DNA from: Rhizophagus irregularis
Lineage: Eukaryota; Glomeromycota; Glomeromycetes; Glomerales; Glomeraceae
Reading direction: 5' to 3'
Assembly (NCBI RefSeq): GCF_026210795.1
Contig: NC_089434.1
Location: 558,001-622,000, forward strand
DNA length: 64,000 bases
Every line of letters begins with the position of its first letter. The first letter of the stretch is position 1. The position numbers and the translations under genes were made by a program. Below, in pieces: positions 23,201 to 33,555 of the stretch. The notes below the pieces were generated by a model. The model saw only the letters and a list, made by a program, of their open reading frames with translations, ran no database searches and was not told where the DNA came from.

Positions 23201-25645
23201 TGAAAAGATTTCGGATAATGCTTCTGGCAGAAACCATCCTTCATACACGGAGCCGAAGGATTAAGCACACCACACAGACCATGCATCATAGACAATATAA
23301 CGGTCTCGTAAGCAAGAGGGTGAACATTAGGATCAGGGATTTCTGCAGAAACAATTGCATCATAATCTTCCGCAGAATGAAGCTTTGAATCTTGCGAAAG
23401 AATTAGGAGAATATGAGCATGCGGTAAGCCGCGTTTCTGAAATTCGATTACGTAAACAAACGCGGCAACTTTACCGAGGCAGTGTTTTTCACATAAATCC
23501 TTTAACAATTCTCGTAGTTTCATATGAAAAACACGTGCCGTCAAGTCAGGTCTATCCACGGCAGTTTGATGTGGCAACAATTCTCTTGTAACCTCTTGCC
23601 ACTTGGGATTACATGTGAAGGTGACAAAAAGGTCAGGCTTTCCAAAGTGACTCACGATGGCCATAGCATCTTGATAGAGTTGGTACATCTGACGCGGACC
23701 ACCAATAAACGTTGAAGGAAGAATTATCCGACGTCCAATATTCTGTCCAATGTCTCCAGCATCTCTATCATCAGCATCTCTGTCATCAGCATGTATGGCA
23801 TCAGCAATTCCTTTATACAAATCCAAGCGAAGGGATGATTGATTAAATCTGAGATAATTCAAACGATGCTGTTCTATCTTTGAATACTGGTCTACAACAT
23901 ACTGCTGATACAAACGGCCAGCACGTTGCAAGCAATTACCGGGTCTAATCTGTAACCTATAAGAATAGAATTGCATAGGAGTCACCGTATCTCTTTGAGT
24001 ATTTATTCGAGTGTTATCTGCAAGCAGTATATCAAGATGCCATCCATCATCACCGTTTGGGAACAGCAGCACGTATTGAAGAGGATCATAGGAAGGATGC
24101 AATTCGGATATTCTTTGTAAAGTCCCATCACGGAGGTTAAGAACAATATCTCGATTAGAAGGTTCAACTTCATAACCATCACCAACTATGATCGCAGCAA
24201 CATCAGAAGCAGCAGGAGCATTATAGCGGCGGGCATCATTAGAACGATCACAAAAAATTCGCATCGAAATTTCAGCTGAATCAGCATCATTTTGAAGCAA
24301 ATCTCTTACTTGACGAAAATTCTGGATATAAGGGTTAGAAGTATCCAACATATTCTGCAAATTCTGCAACATTTCGGCATTCAGATCACGCATAACATGA
24401 AGGCGATTGCTATTTTCATGATCGGTGTCATAGATATAGAGCTGAACAAATACCGGTTTCTGTCCTTCATCCGGCATCAAAGATCCTACGCGATGATAAA
24501 TTTGCCCATGGATTTTAAAATTCGAGACACCTTGACCTTGAAAGCTTTCGTCAATATTAGCACCAAAAGAGGTGCATGCCAAAATTCCGTTATAAGCTCT
24601 GATGTTTTTACGAAAACTTATTGCTTCGGAACAGGAGGAAGTATATAAATCAAGTAGATAAGGAGGAGGATCAAGCACAGGAGCTAAACGGACCTTGCCA
24701 CCCGCACAACACATAGCAAACCTAGGAGAAGATAGGCTGCTGTTCCGATCCTTCTCACACAACCAAAATCTCACGCCACAGTGTAAACACGTTTGATCGA
24801 TGATTCCCAGATCAAGACGCCCTCCATCAAATCTCCTTTGTCGGTGACGTTCAACTCTCTCTTTTTGCAGTCTTCTTTTACGTGATACAGGAGTCTCGCT
24901 TGTAGAAGGCATATTGGAGCAGTTAAAGAAAGATTAGCGTCAAGGACAAAAGATAAGACGACATCGTGCAAATTGGGCAGCAACGCGCATAAATTAGCAT
25001 ATGAACACGCGAAGAAAAAGGAAATCAGGGTATCAGCACAACGGCATGGGGGAAGAATACAACAAAACGAAGGATTAGATAATTAAAGCAATATTTTTTT
25101 TCGGATTACATTGGAAAAAGTATTTTTTTCAAACAACTTTATTATAATCAAATTAAAATTTATTTAAAAAATCATCTTTTTTAAACAACTCTATTATAAT
25201 AAGATTTGAAAAACATTAAAATAATCATTAACTACAAAACCGGTAAATCAACAATTTATACAATGTTATACACTTATAAATAAGAAATAATTAATTTATC
25301 AATGTTATTACTTAAAATATGTTTAAGGAACAGATAACGTTAACTACTCTTCTAGAAATAAAAAAAAATAAAATAAAATAAAAAATTACTTTTAAAATGT
25401 TTATTTTTTACAAAAGGAACGTTTATTTTTTACAAAAGCAATGCGAATTAATACAAAATGAATATACATACAAACAAAACTCAACTAATCAGGTTTATTA
25501 AAAAAAAGACGCGAAAGTAGTTAAAAAACGTGACCAAAAGCGCGATGACGAAACAAAGAAAATGGCGTCAACAAAGGGGGTAACACAACTGTATAATTAT
25601 TTATACAGGTAATCTAAACGTTACAAATTTTTTTAATTATATAGA
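20291..25645 (-). mobile_element. complete Helitron, 5355 bp
   Basis: Minus-strand element. The 5' end is TCTATATAATTAAAAA at 25645, preceded by A. The 3' end has the hairpin CCCG-ATGCGAAGCAG-CGGG, then CTACAA and CTAG ending at 20291, followed by T. TC start, hairpin, CTAG end and A^T insertion site are all canonical. It contains one long Rep/helicase gene (20596-24912), a ~730-bp 5' leader and a ~300-bp 3' tail. Both ends intact and a single internal stop indicate a recent insertion. Such elements move by rolling-circle or peel-and-paste replication. Confidence 0.88.
20596..24912 (-). pseudogene. Helitron Rep/Pif1-type helicase, one in-frame stop
   Basis: One frame runs from ATG 24912 to the stop at 20596, interrupted only by TGA at 20832-20830, after residue 1360 of about 1438. 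Layout: an N-terminal Cys cluster (CLHCGVRFWLC, ~42-52) and a Helitron-like N domain (FVTFTCNPKWQEV, ~429-441). The HUH motif is HAH at 498-500 and the two-tyrosine motif is KYLYKYVYKGHDR at ~633-645. The Pif1/RecD-like helicase has Walker A GPGGTGKT at 993-1000, Walker B FIWDEAP at ~1070, and GGDFRQVLPVIP at ~1108. Beyond the stop the frame continues with [20 protein letters not shown] and ends in [11 protein letters not shown], the last helicase motifs. Without readthrough the product lacks motif VI. TGA sits where CGA would fit (arginine), a single C-to-T change. Confidence 0.9.
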
Positions 25646-26904
25646 TTATTGTGAAAAATACAATTTTTTTTATGAGTATGATGTCTAATTTTATGAGAAT
25701 TAGATGTAATAAGTTCAATAATGTATTTGAAAACAAATTATCAGTTTAAAAATTTATTTTATAAAAATTTTTGAACGTGTGAAATTTAATTTTATTTTTT
25801 ATATATAAAAAATTACTCCTGTTACGCAAATCTATATATGACTATTCATTTCTAATTTATTTGCTACGCAAATACAAATATGACGTTATGGAAATTTTAC
25901 CCCTAAATACGCAAAATTCTATATGACTTAATAAAAAATTTTATATGATGAATAAGCAAATTTTTTTGTTACCGTTCATTCCAAAAGGATGGGAATAGAA
26001 AAATTATTATTAATACAACTGAGTTTTTTTGTAAAAAAAGTGATTAAAATTTCATTAACTGGAAAAATTATATTAGCAATAAAGAATTGTGTACATATGA
26101 ACATATGACCTGACCGCTAATCAAATAACATGGACAGATCATGTTACATAATTCAAATTATTTATACAGACAGTATGACAGAATATTTCTCGGTTTACAC
26201 AATTTTTTAAAAAGCTATCAATCGGCCGGTAAGTTGTACAACCGATACCAAAACTGCATATATATATAGTAAATAAATAATATTAAATTAATATTAATAA
26301 TAAATAAATATTGCACATAATTATAATTTATTTATTAAATATATTAAATAATTCACTCAGTTTATACAATTATCGATCAGCCAGTAAGTTATATGGCCAA
26401 TACCAAAACTGTGGTTTTTAATATATATATATAGTTAATAAATAATATTAATTATTTATCAATATATTAAATAATTTTAGATATAACAGCTAAGTCATAT
26501 ATATAGCGAATAATAATTGCATTAATTACATGATAAATAAAATGAATAATCACGTATTTTACATTATTTTTAGGAAAAAACTGGTAATTAATTACCAGAA
26601 TTACAAATAAGAAAAATAAGATAATAAAATCCATGTATTACATAACACATATGATCTTCGGGAATCGGATATTTTGGCAGGTTTCGGCCTATCTTAAGAT
26701 TCGGCCTAATTTTGAAGTTTCAGTCAAAATTACAAATTTCAGCCAAAATTTTGGATTTCTGGAATTTTATTGGTTAAACCCTTTCACAATTTAAAAATAG
26801 GGTTTTAGTAAAAGACCCTTTATTTTGGTATATTAACACTGAAATGTAATTAAAATTCTTACATTAATAAATACATTTTTAATTTTTTCATATAATATAA
26901 AACT
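25646..26904. other. intergenic with a diverged local duplication
   Basis: A ~75-bp segment (ATCGGCCGGTAAGTTGTACA-type, then CCAAAACTG and ATATATATAGT) occurs at about 26218-26290 and again, diverged, at about 26368-26450. A run of TTTCGGCCTA / TTTCAGTCAAAATT / TTTCAGCCAAAATT repeats is at 26660-26760. It may include the undefined 5' end of the element carrying the next gene. No gene seen. Confidence 0.45.
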
Positions 26905-27399
26905 ATGAGTTTTACTGTTAATCATTGGAGAGTTGAAGTATCAGATAATGATTCTGAATCTTATTTGAACTCAGAACATGAAAATTTTGATAGTTCATTA
27001 TTTTCAAGTTATGCAGTTCGTCAACAAGCTAATGCAGATCATTCTCGAATTCCAATTCAACCATCTTTGTTTTCTGCAAACATCACCTTTAGAGCTTATT
27101 TTCCATCCTGGCAACCTTCTATAAAATTGTGTAACTTACAAGATCGGTTTAATACAACTATTATTCTTACTCAATATCCATGTGTTCCATGTAGTTATTG
27201 TTCTCGTTTACAGTATCCAACAAAGGCAAAGTGGGAACTATATGATAGAACATTTAAATATCCTTTAGAAGAAGCTTATTCAAATAATCCACAAATCACA
27301 TTAGTTTTTCATACTGATGATTCTCAACCTGCACGTATAGCAACATGTTCTTCTTGTTATAATTCTAATAATCATCTTAAAATACCAATTCCTGATTAA
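26905..27399 (+). pseudogene. N-terminal piece of Helitron-type Rep/helicase, cut by hAT insertion
   Basis: 164 codons from ATG 26905, stopping at TAA 27397-27399, which is the first three bases of the hAT terminal repeat. The frame ends at KIPIPD on the 8-bp target duplication. Removing the hAT element and one duplication would join it in phase with the frame that resumes at 33577 (PIPDEIQSV), making a protein of about 1368 residues. This piece carries an acidic N-terminus and paired Cys motifs (CVPCSYC and CSSC), probably a zinc site as found at the start of many Helitron proteins. It lacks any catalytic motif. Confidence 0.85.
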
Positions 27400-28086
27400 A
27401 GCTCTCCATAAGCCAAGCCGGCTTGAAGGCTTATAAGCCGGCTTGCATCAAGCTGGCTTGAATCTCACTTATAAGCCATCAAGCCGGCTTATTTCAAGCC
27501 AAGCCAAGCCGTGGCTTATTCAAGCCGGCTTGCAAGCTTTTTTTTTTTTTATAATTTATGTAATTTATATGAAATATATTAAATTATTTATTAAAAAAAT
27601 TTATAAAATAAAAATTTTCAATAACCAAATTACGTAGTATTCATAAAGATCGGTATCAGTCATATGACTTGCCGAATCAATTTACCGATCGGTTGATAAT
27701 CTATTTTTTATTTAAAACAACCGAATTCCTATAAAAATTTTTATGTAAAAACTCCGTAAAAATAATCCTTTCACGGATCCATTCACGGAAAATGAAAACA
27801 ATTCGATAAATTCCATGATATAAGGTTATTAATTCCGGAAATATGAGCCTTCTACGGAAAAAGGATGGAATATAAAAAAACGGATCAACTTTTTTTACCG
27901 GAAATAGCTAAAAAAAGTTGGAACTCTACATAAACTAAACACCGGAGTGCTGTAAGTATGAGAGTTCGTGGTTATTTTTTTATTTTTGGAACGATTACTA
28001 ACGTTCCTTTTCATTTTTTACTTTAGGAACGGTTCTTAGACGTCTGGAACTCTGGAATGGCAAGTCGAGGGGAGAATGGGGTATTG

Positions 28087-28553
28087 TTAAAACGTAAGAG
28101 ACAATTCCTTCCCCGATTTTGAAGAAAAAGAATAACGCCGAGTTTCATAAAAGAGAACGACTAGATTTGCATTGTGAGGAATACCCCAAAACCCGGAACC
28201 TTTCGTATTCCCCTTTCCCTTTCGTATTCCCCTTTCCCTTTCGTATTCCCTTTCCCTTTCGTATTCCCCTTTCCCTTTCGAATTCCCCTTTCCCTTTCGT
28301 ATTCCCCTTTCCCTTTCGTATTCCCCTTTCCCTTTCGAATTCCCCTTTCCCTTTCGTATTCCCCTTTCCCTTTCGTATTCCCCTTTCCCTTTCGTATTCC
28401 CCTTTCCCTTTCGTATTCCCCTTTCCCTTTCGTATTCCCCTTTTCCTTTTAACGGTTCAAATGTATTATTTCCGACGCTATTATTTGTTGCCATACCTGG
28501 AGCAGCGTAGGGATCTATTGTTGGTTGATTTTGTGGATCGTTCGTGTTTGATG
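28087..28553 (-). pseudogene. possible captured gene fragment overrun by minisatellite
   Basis: A minus-strand frame from ATG near 28553 begins MTSNTNDPQNQPTIDPYAAP and GMATNNSVGNNTFEPLK, a credible protein-like composition, then runs into a 19-bp minisatellite read as GKGEYERERGIRKGKGNTKG-type repeats to a stop at 28087. A possible upstream exon (MDQHCYFERPLSNFEDGGTS ending at a GTAAGT donor, 28782-28723) joins to an acceptor at ~28561, but in that join the protein-like frame is not kept, so it is not asserted. Best read as host or transposon coding sequence degraded by repeat expansion. Confidence 0.35.
28199..28450. repeat. 19-bp minisatellite, about 14 copies, strand-asymmetric
   Basis: Unit CGTATTCCCCTTTCCCTTT, with CGAATTCCCC variants in two copies and one 18-bp unit. 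The minus strand has repeated GGGAAAGGGG runs, giving G-quadruplex potential; the plus strand is pyrimidine-rich. Because 19 is not divisible by 3, all frames stay open and yield long artificial ORFs on both strands. Confidence 0.95.
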
Positions 28554-30041
28554 TCATGTACCTAGAACCGAAAGAATTGAGAGAAAAATTTAAAACGGTA
28601 TTTCCGGAGGATCTGAAGATTCTGTGAGAAAGGTTTTTGATGTTTAAATAATTGGAGTATTTTTTTGTGAAGAAGCATATCAACAAAATAATTTCTATGG
28701 AGGGTGAGGGTGTTGAACTTACCGACGTTCCTCCATCTTCGAAGTTCGAAAGAGGACGTTCAAAGTAGCAATGTTGGTCCATTTTCGGAAGAGGACTTTT
28801 AAACTATTAATGTTGGTATTTCTTCAAAAAGTAGACAGTTTATTATATAAGATGGGGAACGTTAACACGTTCATCAGTTTGGTGTTGATAAAATTTGAGG
28901 AGCAGCAAACGAACCCGTTGGAAAATAAAGTATTTGTTGTTTTTCTATAACCCATAATACTTTCAGAACGTTACTAACGTTCCTTTTCGTTTTTTACTTT
29001 AGGGAACGGTTCCTGGACTTGAATTTTGGTCTGGAACTCTGAAATGAGAAGTTGAGACTTGAGACGGGTTAAAACTCCGGAAAATAAGGTATTTGTAGTT
29101 ATGACAATAATATCTTTACATTTTGGAGGCGCTTGTAGATACGAACCACTAATGGAATGGTAGTGGTCGGCATTTTTTCTATTATGGGAACGTTAGTAAA
29201 CGTTACTGACGTTCCTTTATTTGGTTTTTTTTTAATAGGAACAATCCTGGAAGTTAAATATATCACCCTCAAGGTCTATATAAATATGTTTTATGGGGAA
29301 GTTGGCACTCACAATAGCATCTCCCCTTCTTATTCCTGCACGTTGTAGAGGTTGGCAAGCTTTGAGAATAGATGAAAAATGGTTGAAACTCATTTTCTTA
29401 AATCAATCAATTTGCCAATAAATTTGTCTAATTGATTTGTGAATATATTACATTAAGAATTGCCAAATTGTGTTAAAGTACCAAGATTCACACCATCCAT
29501 GAGTGGAGTTATTTTGAGCTCTTCTAATTCAATATATACTTGAATAATAGTAAGGTGTGGAATGCTGAATTTTTGCATATAAAAAGAGTGCATGAATATT
29601 ACCCAACTTTTTCATTACTAGTTAAATTAGCTGGATAGAAGAAGAGATACAAATGCCAAATCATTGTGGATGGATTTATCAATTATGGAATAATCTAAGA
29701 TACAGGAATTGGGATTTAACAAAGTTTGATATCCAACAATCACTCTATTTACTTTTATATTTTTCGTCCTATTGGTCTAATAATAATGTATGGTCATATG
29801 ATTTATACGTACTATACTTTATGCATGCATATTAAAAATTTAAATAAATGTTTGATAAGAAGATTGCTATTTTCAGTATTTTGGTTACAATTACGAATCA
29901 TTATACAGATTTATGCATTAATATTGTTCTTTTTTTTAAAAACGTTTCAAAATTATTTATAAAAAAAAAAAAATTATTTTGTTGGGTTTATTCACTTTAT
30001 TGTATTAATAATTTGTTTTTTTGTTTTTATAAAATTATAAA

Positions 30042-32618
30042 ATGTCATCAGATTCTTCTAATAATACGAACAATGATAGTATCATTAACATTGGTAAAGA
30101 AGATGAAAGTTCTGTTAAAAAAAGAGTATCCCCCGTTTATCAATATTTTACATTTAATGATGAACTAAGTCGCTGGTATTGTGACTATTGTGCGTAAGTA
30201 TATATTTTCATGTTTTAATATTTATTTTCATGCTTTAATATTATAAATTTACAATCTAAAATTAATTGTATTGTTTGAATAATAGGAAGGATTTTGGAGA
30301 TAATACCTCAAATCTTTGGAGACATATTAAAAAAATCCATAGCGAAATTCTTGGTGAATCTGAAAAAACAAATAGTAATAATAATGAAAAAGTTAGTTTA
30401 ATATTTTAATTTTCAATACAAATATTATGCAATAAGCAGTATTAATTAGAACATTTACTTGTTTATTTTTTTAAGCCTACACAGCATGGTTTTCGAAAAA
30501 AATTACTCCAATGGGTAGTACGAGATGACCAACCATTTATCACAATCGAATGTCAGGAATTTAAAAATATGGTAAAATATTTGTGGCCTAGTGTTAATGT
30601 ACCATCAGCAAATACATTAAGAAGAGATTTAAGTGCAAATTTTGAGCAAGTAAAAGATAAAGTTCGCCTGGAATTACAAGTTAGTATTTAGTAATCACAT
30701 AAATAATAATTATATAATTATTAAATATTAATAATAATATAATTTAAAAATAGGAAACTCCTGGTTTGCTTTCTTTTACAGTAGATGCTTGGACAAGTAA
30801 AAACCAACTACCATTTCTTGGTATATCTGTTCATTGGATTAACAAAAAGTGGGAACTACAAAGTTTAACTTTAGATTTTTGCCTTTTATCGGGACAGCAT
30901 TCCGGAGAAAACCTTGCTCAACAATTTTTGAAGGTTTTGGAAGATTTTAATATAGAAACAAAAGTATGTAATTATATTGGTTTAGAAATTTTAATTTTTT
31001 TTTTAATATTTTTTTTTGATTTTAGCTTTTAGCTATAGGGTGTGACAATGCGTCAAATATGGATGTTATGCTAAATAAAATATCTAGTTCTTTACGTAGT
31101 AAAAATATTTTGTTTAATCCAAACAATCAACGTGTAAGATGTTTCGCACACATCATTAACTTAGCGGCAAAAAAAGCTGTTGAAAATCTTTATATATCTG
31201 ATTTGAATGATGATGATAATTTAGATATTGGAGAAACTACTAATGAATTAATGAGTGTTATTTATAAAGTAATTTATTAATTATAAATATACTATATAAC
31301 TTAAGTTTTAATACTAAAATTTATTCTTTTTATTATATTAATATTTAATATTAGCTTCGAAAATTAGTAGTAAGGATACGTGCATCTCCACAAAGAAGAG
31401 AACGTTTTCAACAGCAATGTGTTGCTATTGAACTTCCAGAGCTTGAATTACTGCCAGATATCAAGACACGTTGGAATTCTACAGAAATTATGATTGAACG
31501 AGCTTTAAAACTTCGACAAGCACTTCATAATTTCACTTCGGCTGATAGAGATTTAAAACATTACTTATTTTCAGATAATGAATGGAAGCTTATTGAAGAA
31601 ATTCATTTACTAATGCAGGTTTGTAAATTATAATTATTGTTTTTTAAAAAAAATAATTATTTATTAATATTTTATGAATTTTATTTTATATAGTATTTTA
31701 AAATATGTTCAGATTATATTACTGGTCAATTATATCCTACTCTTGCCTTTACCATCCCAGCATATAATTATCTATTAGATAAAATCGAAGATATTATTGA
31801 TAATAATAATATAAGAATTGAAATTAAGAATGCGGCAACTGCCGCAAAAAAAAAATTGAAGAATATTATCCTACTACTGGTGGACATATATATATAATTG
31901 CTACAGGTTAGTTGAATTACAAAAAGTGTATTTTATAATTTTTATAAATTTATATTTATTATTTATTATTCATAATTATTAAATAGCAATGGATCCACGA
32001 TTAAAATTACAATATTATGATGACAATGATTGGGAGGCTGAATATATTTTAGAAGCTAAAAAAATTGTTACAGATATATGGAATAATTTTTATAAAAATA
32101 ATATAGATATTAGCCAATCTTCAGATAATTTAGAAGACGATCTTCTTTCACATATTTTCAAAAAACGAAAAACTGAACGGGATGATGAATTAAAATCTTA
32201 TTTTAGAGAACCAACTATATCTAAATCAACAGATGTACTTGCATGGTGGAAGGTAAATTTTATTGTAAAATTTAATTATAATAATATATATTATTAAATA
32301 TAAACTTATTTTTTATTAATTTTTTTAATAGGTACAAGAAGCTAATTATCCAAATCTTTCTAAAATGGCTTTAGATTATTTAGCTATTCCAGGTTAATAT
32401 TTAAATAACATTATTATAATAATATTTTTAATTATTTAATAATATATTTTTATTGTTTTTTAGCGACAAGTGCTCCTGTAGAACGTATTTTTTCAAGTGG
32501 TACCGATTTAGTTACACAAAAAAGATGTAGTTTAAAAGGTGAAACTATTAGAGAATTAATGTGTTTAAAAAGTTGGTGGAAATTAGGCTTCAATGAACCT
32601 ATAATTATCAAAGATTAA
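30042..32618 (+). pseudogene. hAT transposase, 10 exons, one A-run frameshift
   Basis: Exons 30042-30193, 30286-30391, 30476-30679, 30754-30963, 31026-31268, 31355-31618, 31694-31906, 31987-32252, 32332-32392 and 32464-32618, all GT-AG with matching phases, except that exon 7 has a run of 10 A at 31846-31855 where 8 or 11 would keep the frame. With that allowance the product is ~624 residues. BED zinc finger: C47, C50, H64, H69. Catalytic-core motifs: VDAWTS (D165), GCDNASNMDVM (D231), RCFAHIINLA and DIKTRWNST. The C-terminal dimerisation domain reads ATSAPVERIFSSGTDLVTQK with LKSWWKLGF at the end. As written the frame stops soon after the A run. The homopolymer makes a sequencing or assembly error possible, so the gene could be functional. 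Confidence 0.9.
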
Positions 32619-33555
32619 TTTTTTAAATTATTTTTTTTAAAAAAATCAATTTATGTATAAAACTTATATAAATATATATATAATAAAAAGAAATTATTTA
32701 TCAGAATTTTTATAATTATATAAAAATAAAAAATTAATTAATTTGTTTAATAACTTATAAAATATAAATATAATTTATATTTTATTAAGGGTTTAAATCT
32801 TATATACAAGTATATTGCAATATCCTATCCTTTATAATATTTTATATAAAAGTCAAAAACACTATTTTAATTGGCTATTAAGTAAAATTGTAAAATAAGC
32901 AAAAATATATATAATATATATCTTTTAAAAGTTCTATAATATGTATATAGAGAAAATTACCAAAAAAAAAGGATGTGTTACTACATAATTGCATAAAATG
33001 TTTTTATTAAAATTAATTTTAAAGTATTCTTTTAAATTTAAAAAAGAAAATATTAAAATAATATTTTTTTTTATTTAATGATTATAAAAAAATAAAATTA
33101 CTACTGTTAAATTCATTTCAATAAGATATATTAAATGGTAGTAATTTACCCTTTTATAATTACTTAATAGTAAAAAATTTAATTTGTAGTTTTTTCTAGA
33201 ATTTTATAATTTTTGAGCAAAATTCATAATGCCGGCCAGAATTACAATATCACGTAATTTCGGAATTCGGGTAAATAGTTTAGCCACCAGAAAATTAATG
33301 TTACACAAGAAAAAAACACATTTCAATACGCACAAAATCCGTGTAACATAAATTTCCTTATTAGGAAATTATATTTACGAAATTTGTGTAACATAAATTT
33401 CCTTATTAGGAAATTTAATAATTCCGGCCGGCATTATAAATTAGACAAGCCGGATTATTAAGCCGGCTTGTTAAGCCAAGCCGGCTGGATTAATCAAGCC
33501 GGCTTGAAAAAATTTAATAAGCCAAGCCGGCTTGTAAATTAATCCAAGCCGGCTT

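Larger units (their letters stand above)
27988..29260. repeat. three dispersed copies of an ~80-bp repeat in the hAT element
   Basis: A segment reading (G)AACGTTACTAACGTTCCTTT, a T-rich run, TTTAGGAACGGTTC and TCTGGAACTCT occurs at about 27988-28070 and 28966-29055, and, more diverged, at about 29187-29260. The AACGTTA/TAACGTT core is palindromic. The first two copies flank the minisatellite region like direct repeats. Confidence 0.65.

Noticed and set aside
21560-24648. Plus-strand ORFs inside the Helitron
   Set aside because: Antisense shadows of the Rep/helicase gene, which has all family motifs on the minus strand.
28119-28565. Plus-strand ORFs made of FPFRIPLSLS repeats
   Set aside because: Translation of the 19-bp minisatellite, open in every frame.
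29653-30168. Plus-strand ORFs just before the transposase
   Set aside because: AT-rich chance frames; the last overlaps transposase exon 1 in another frame.
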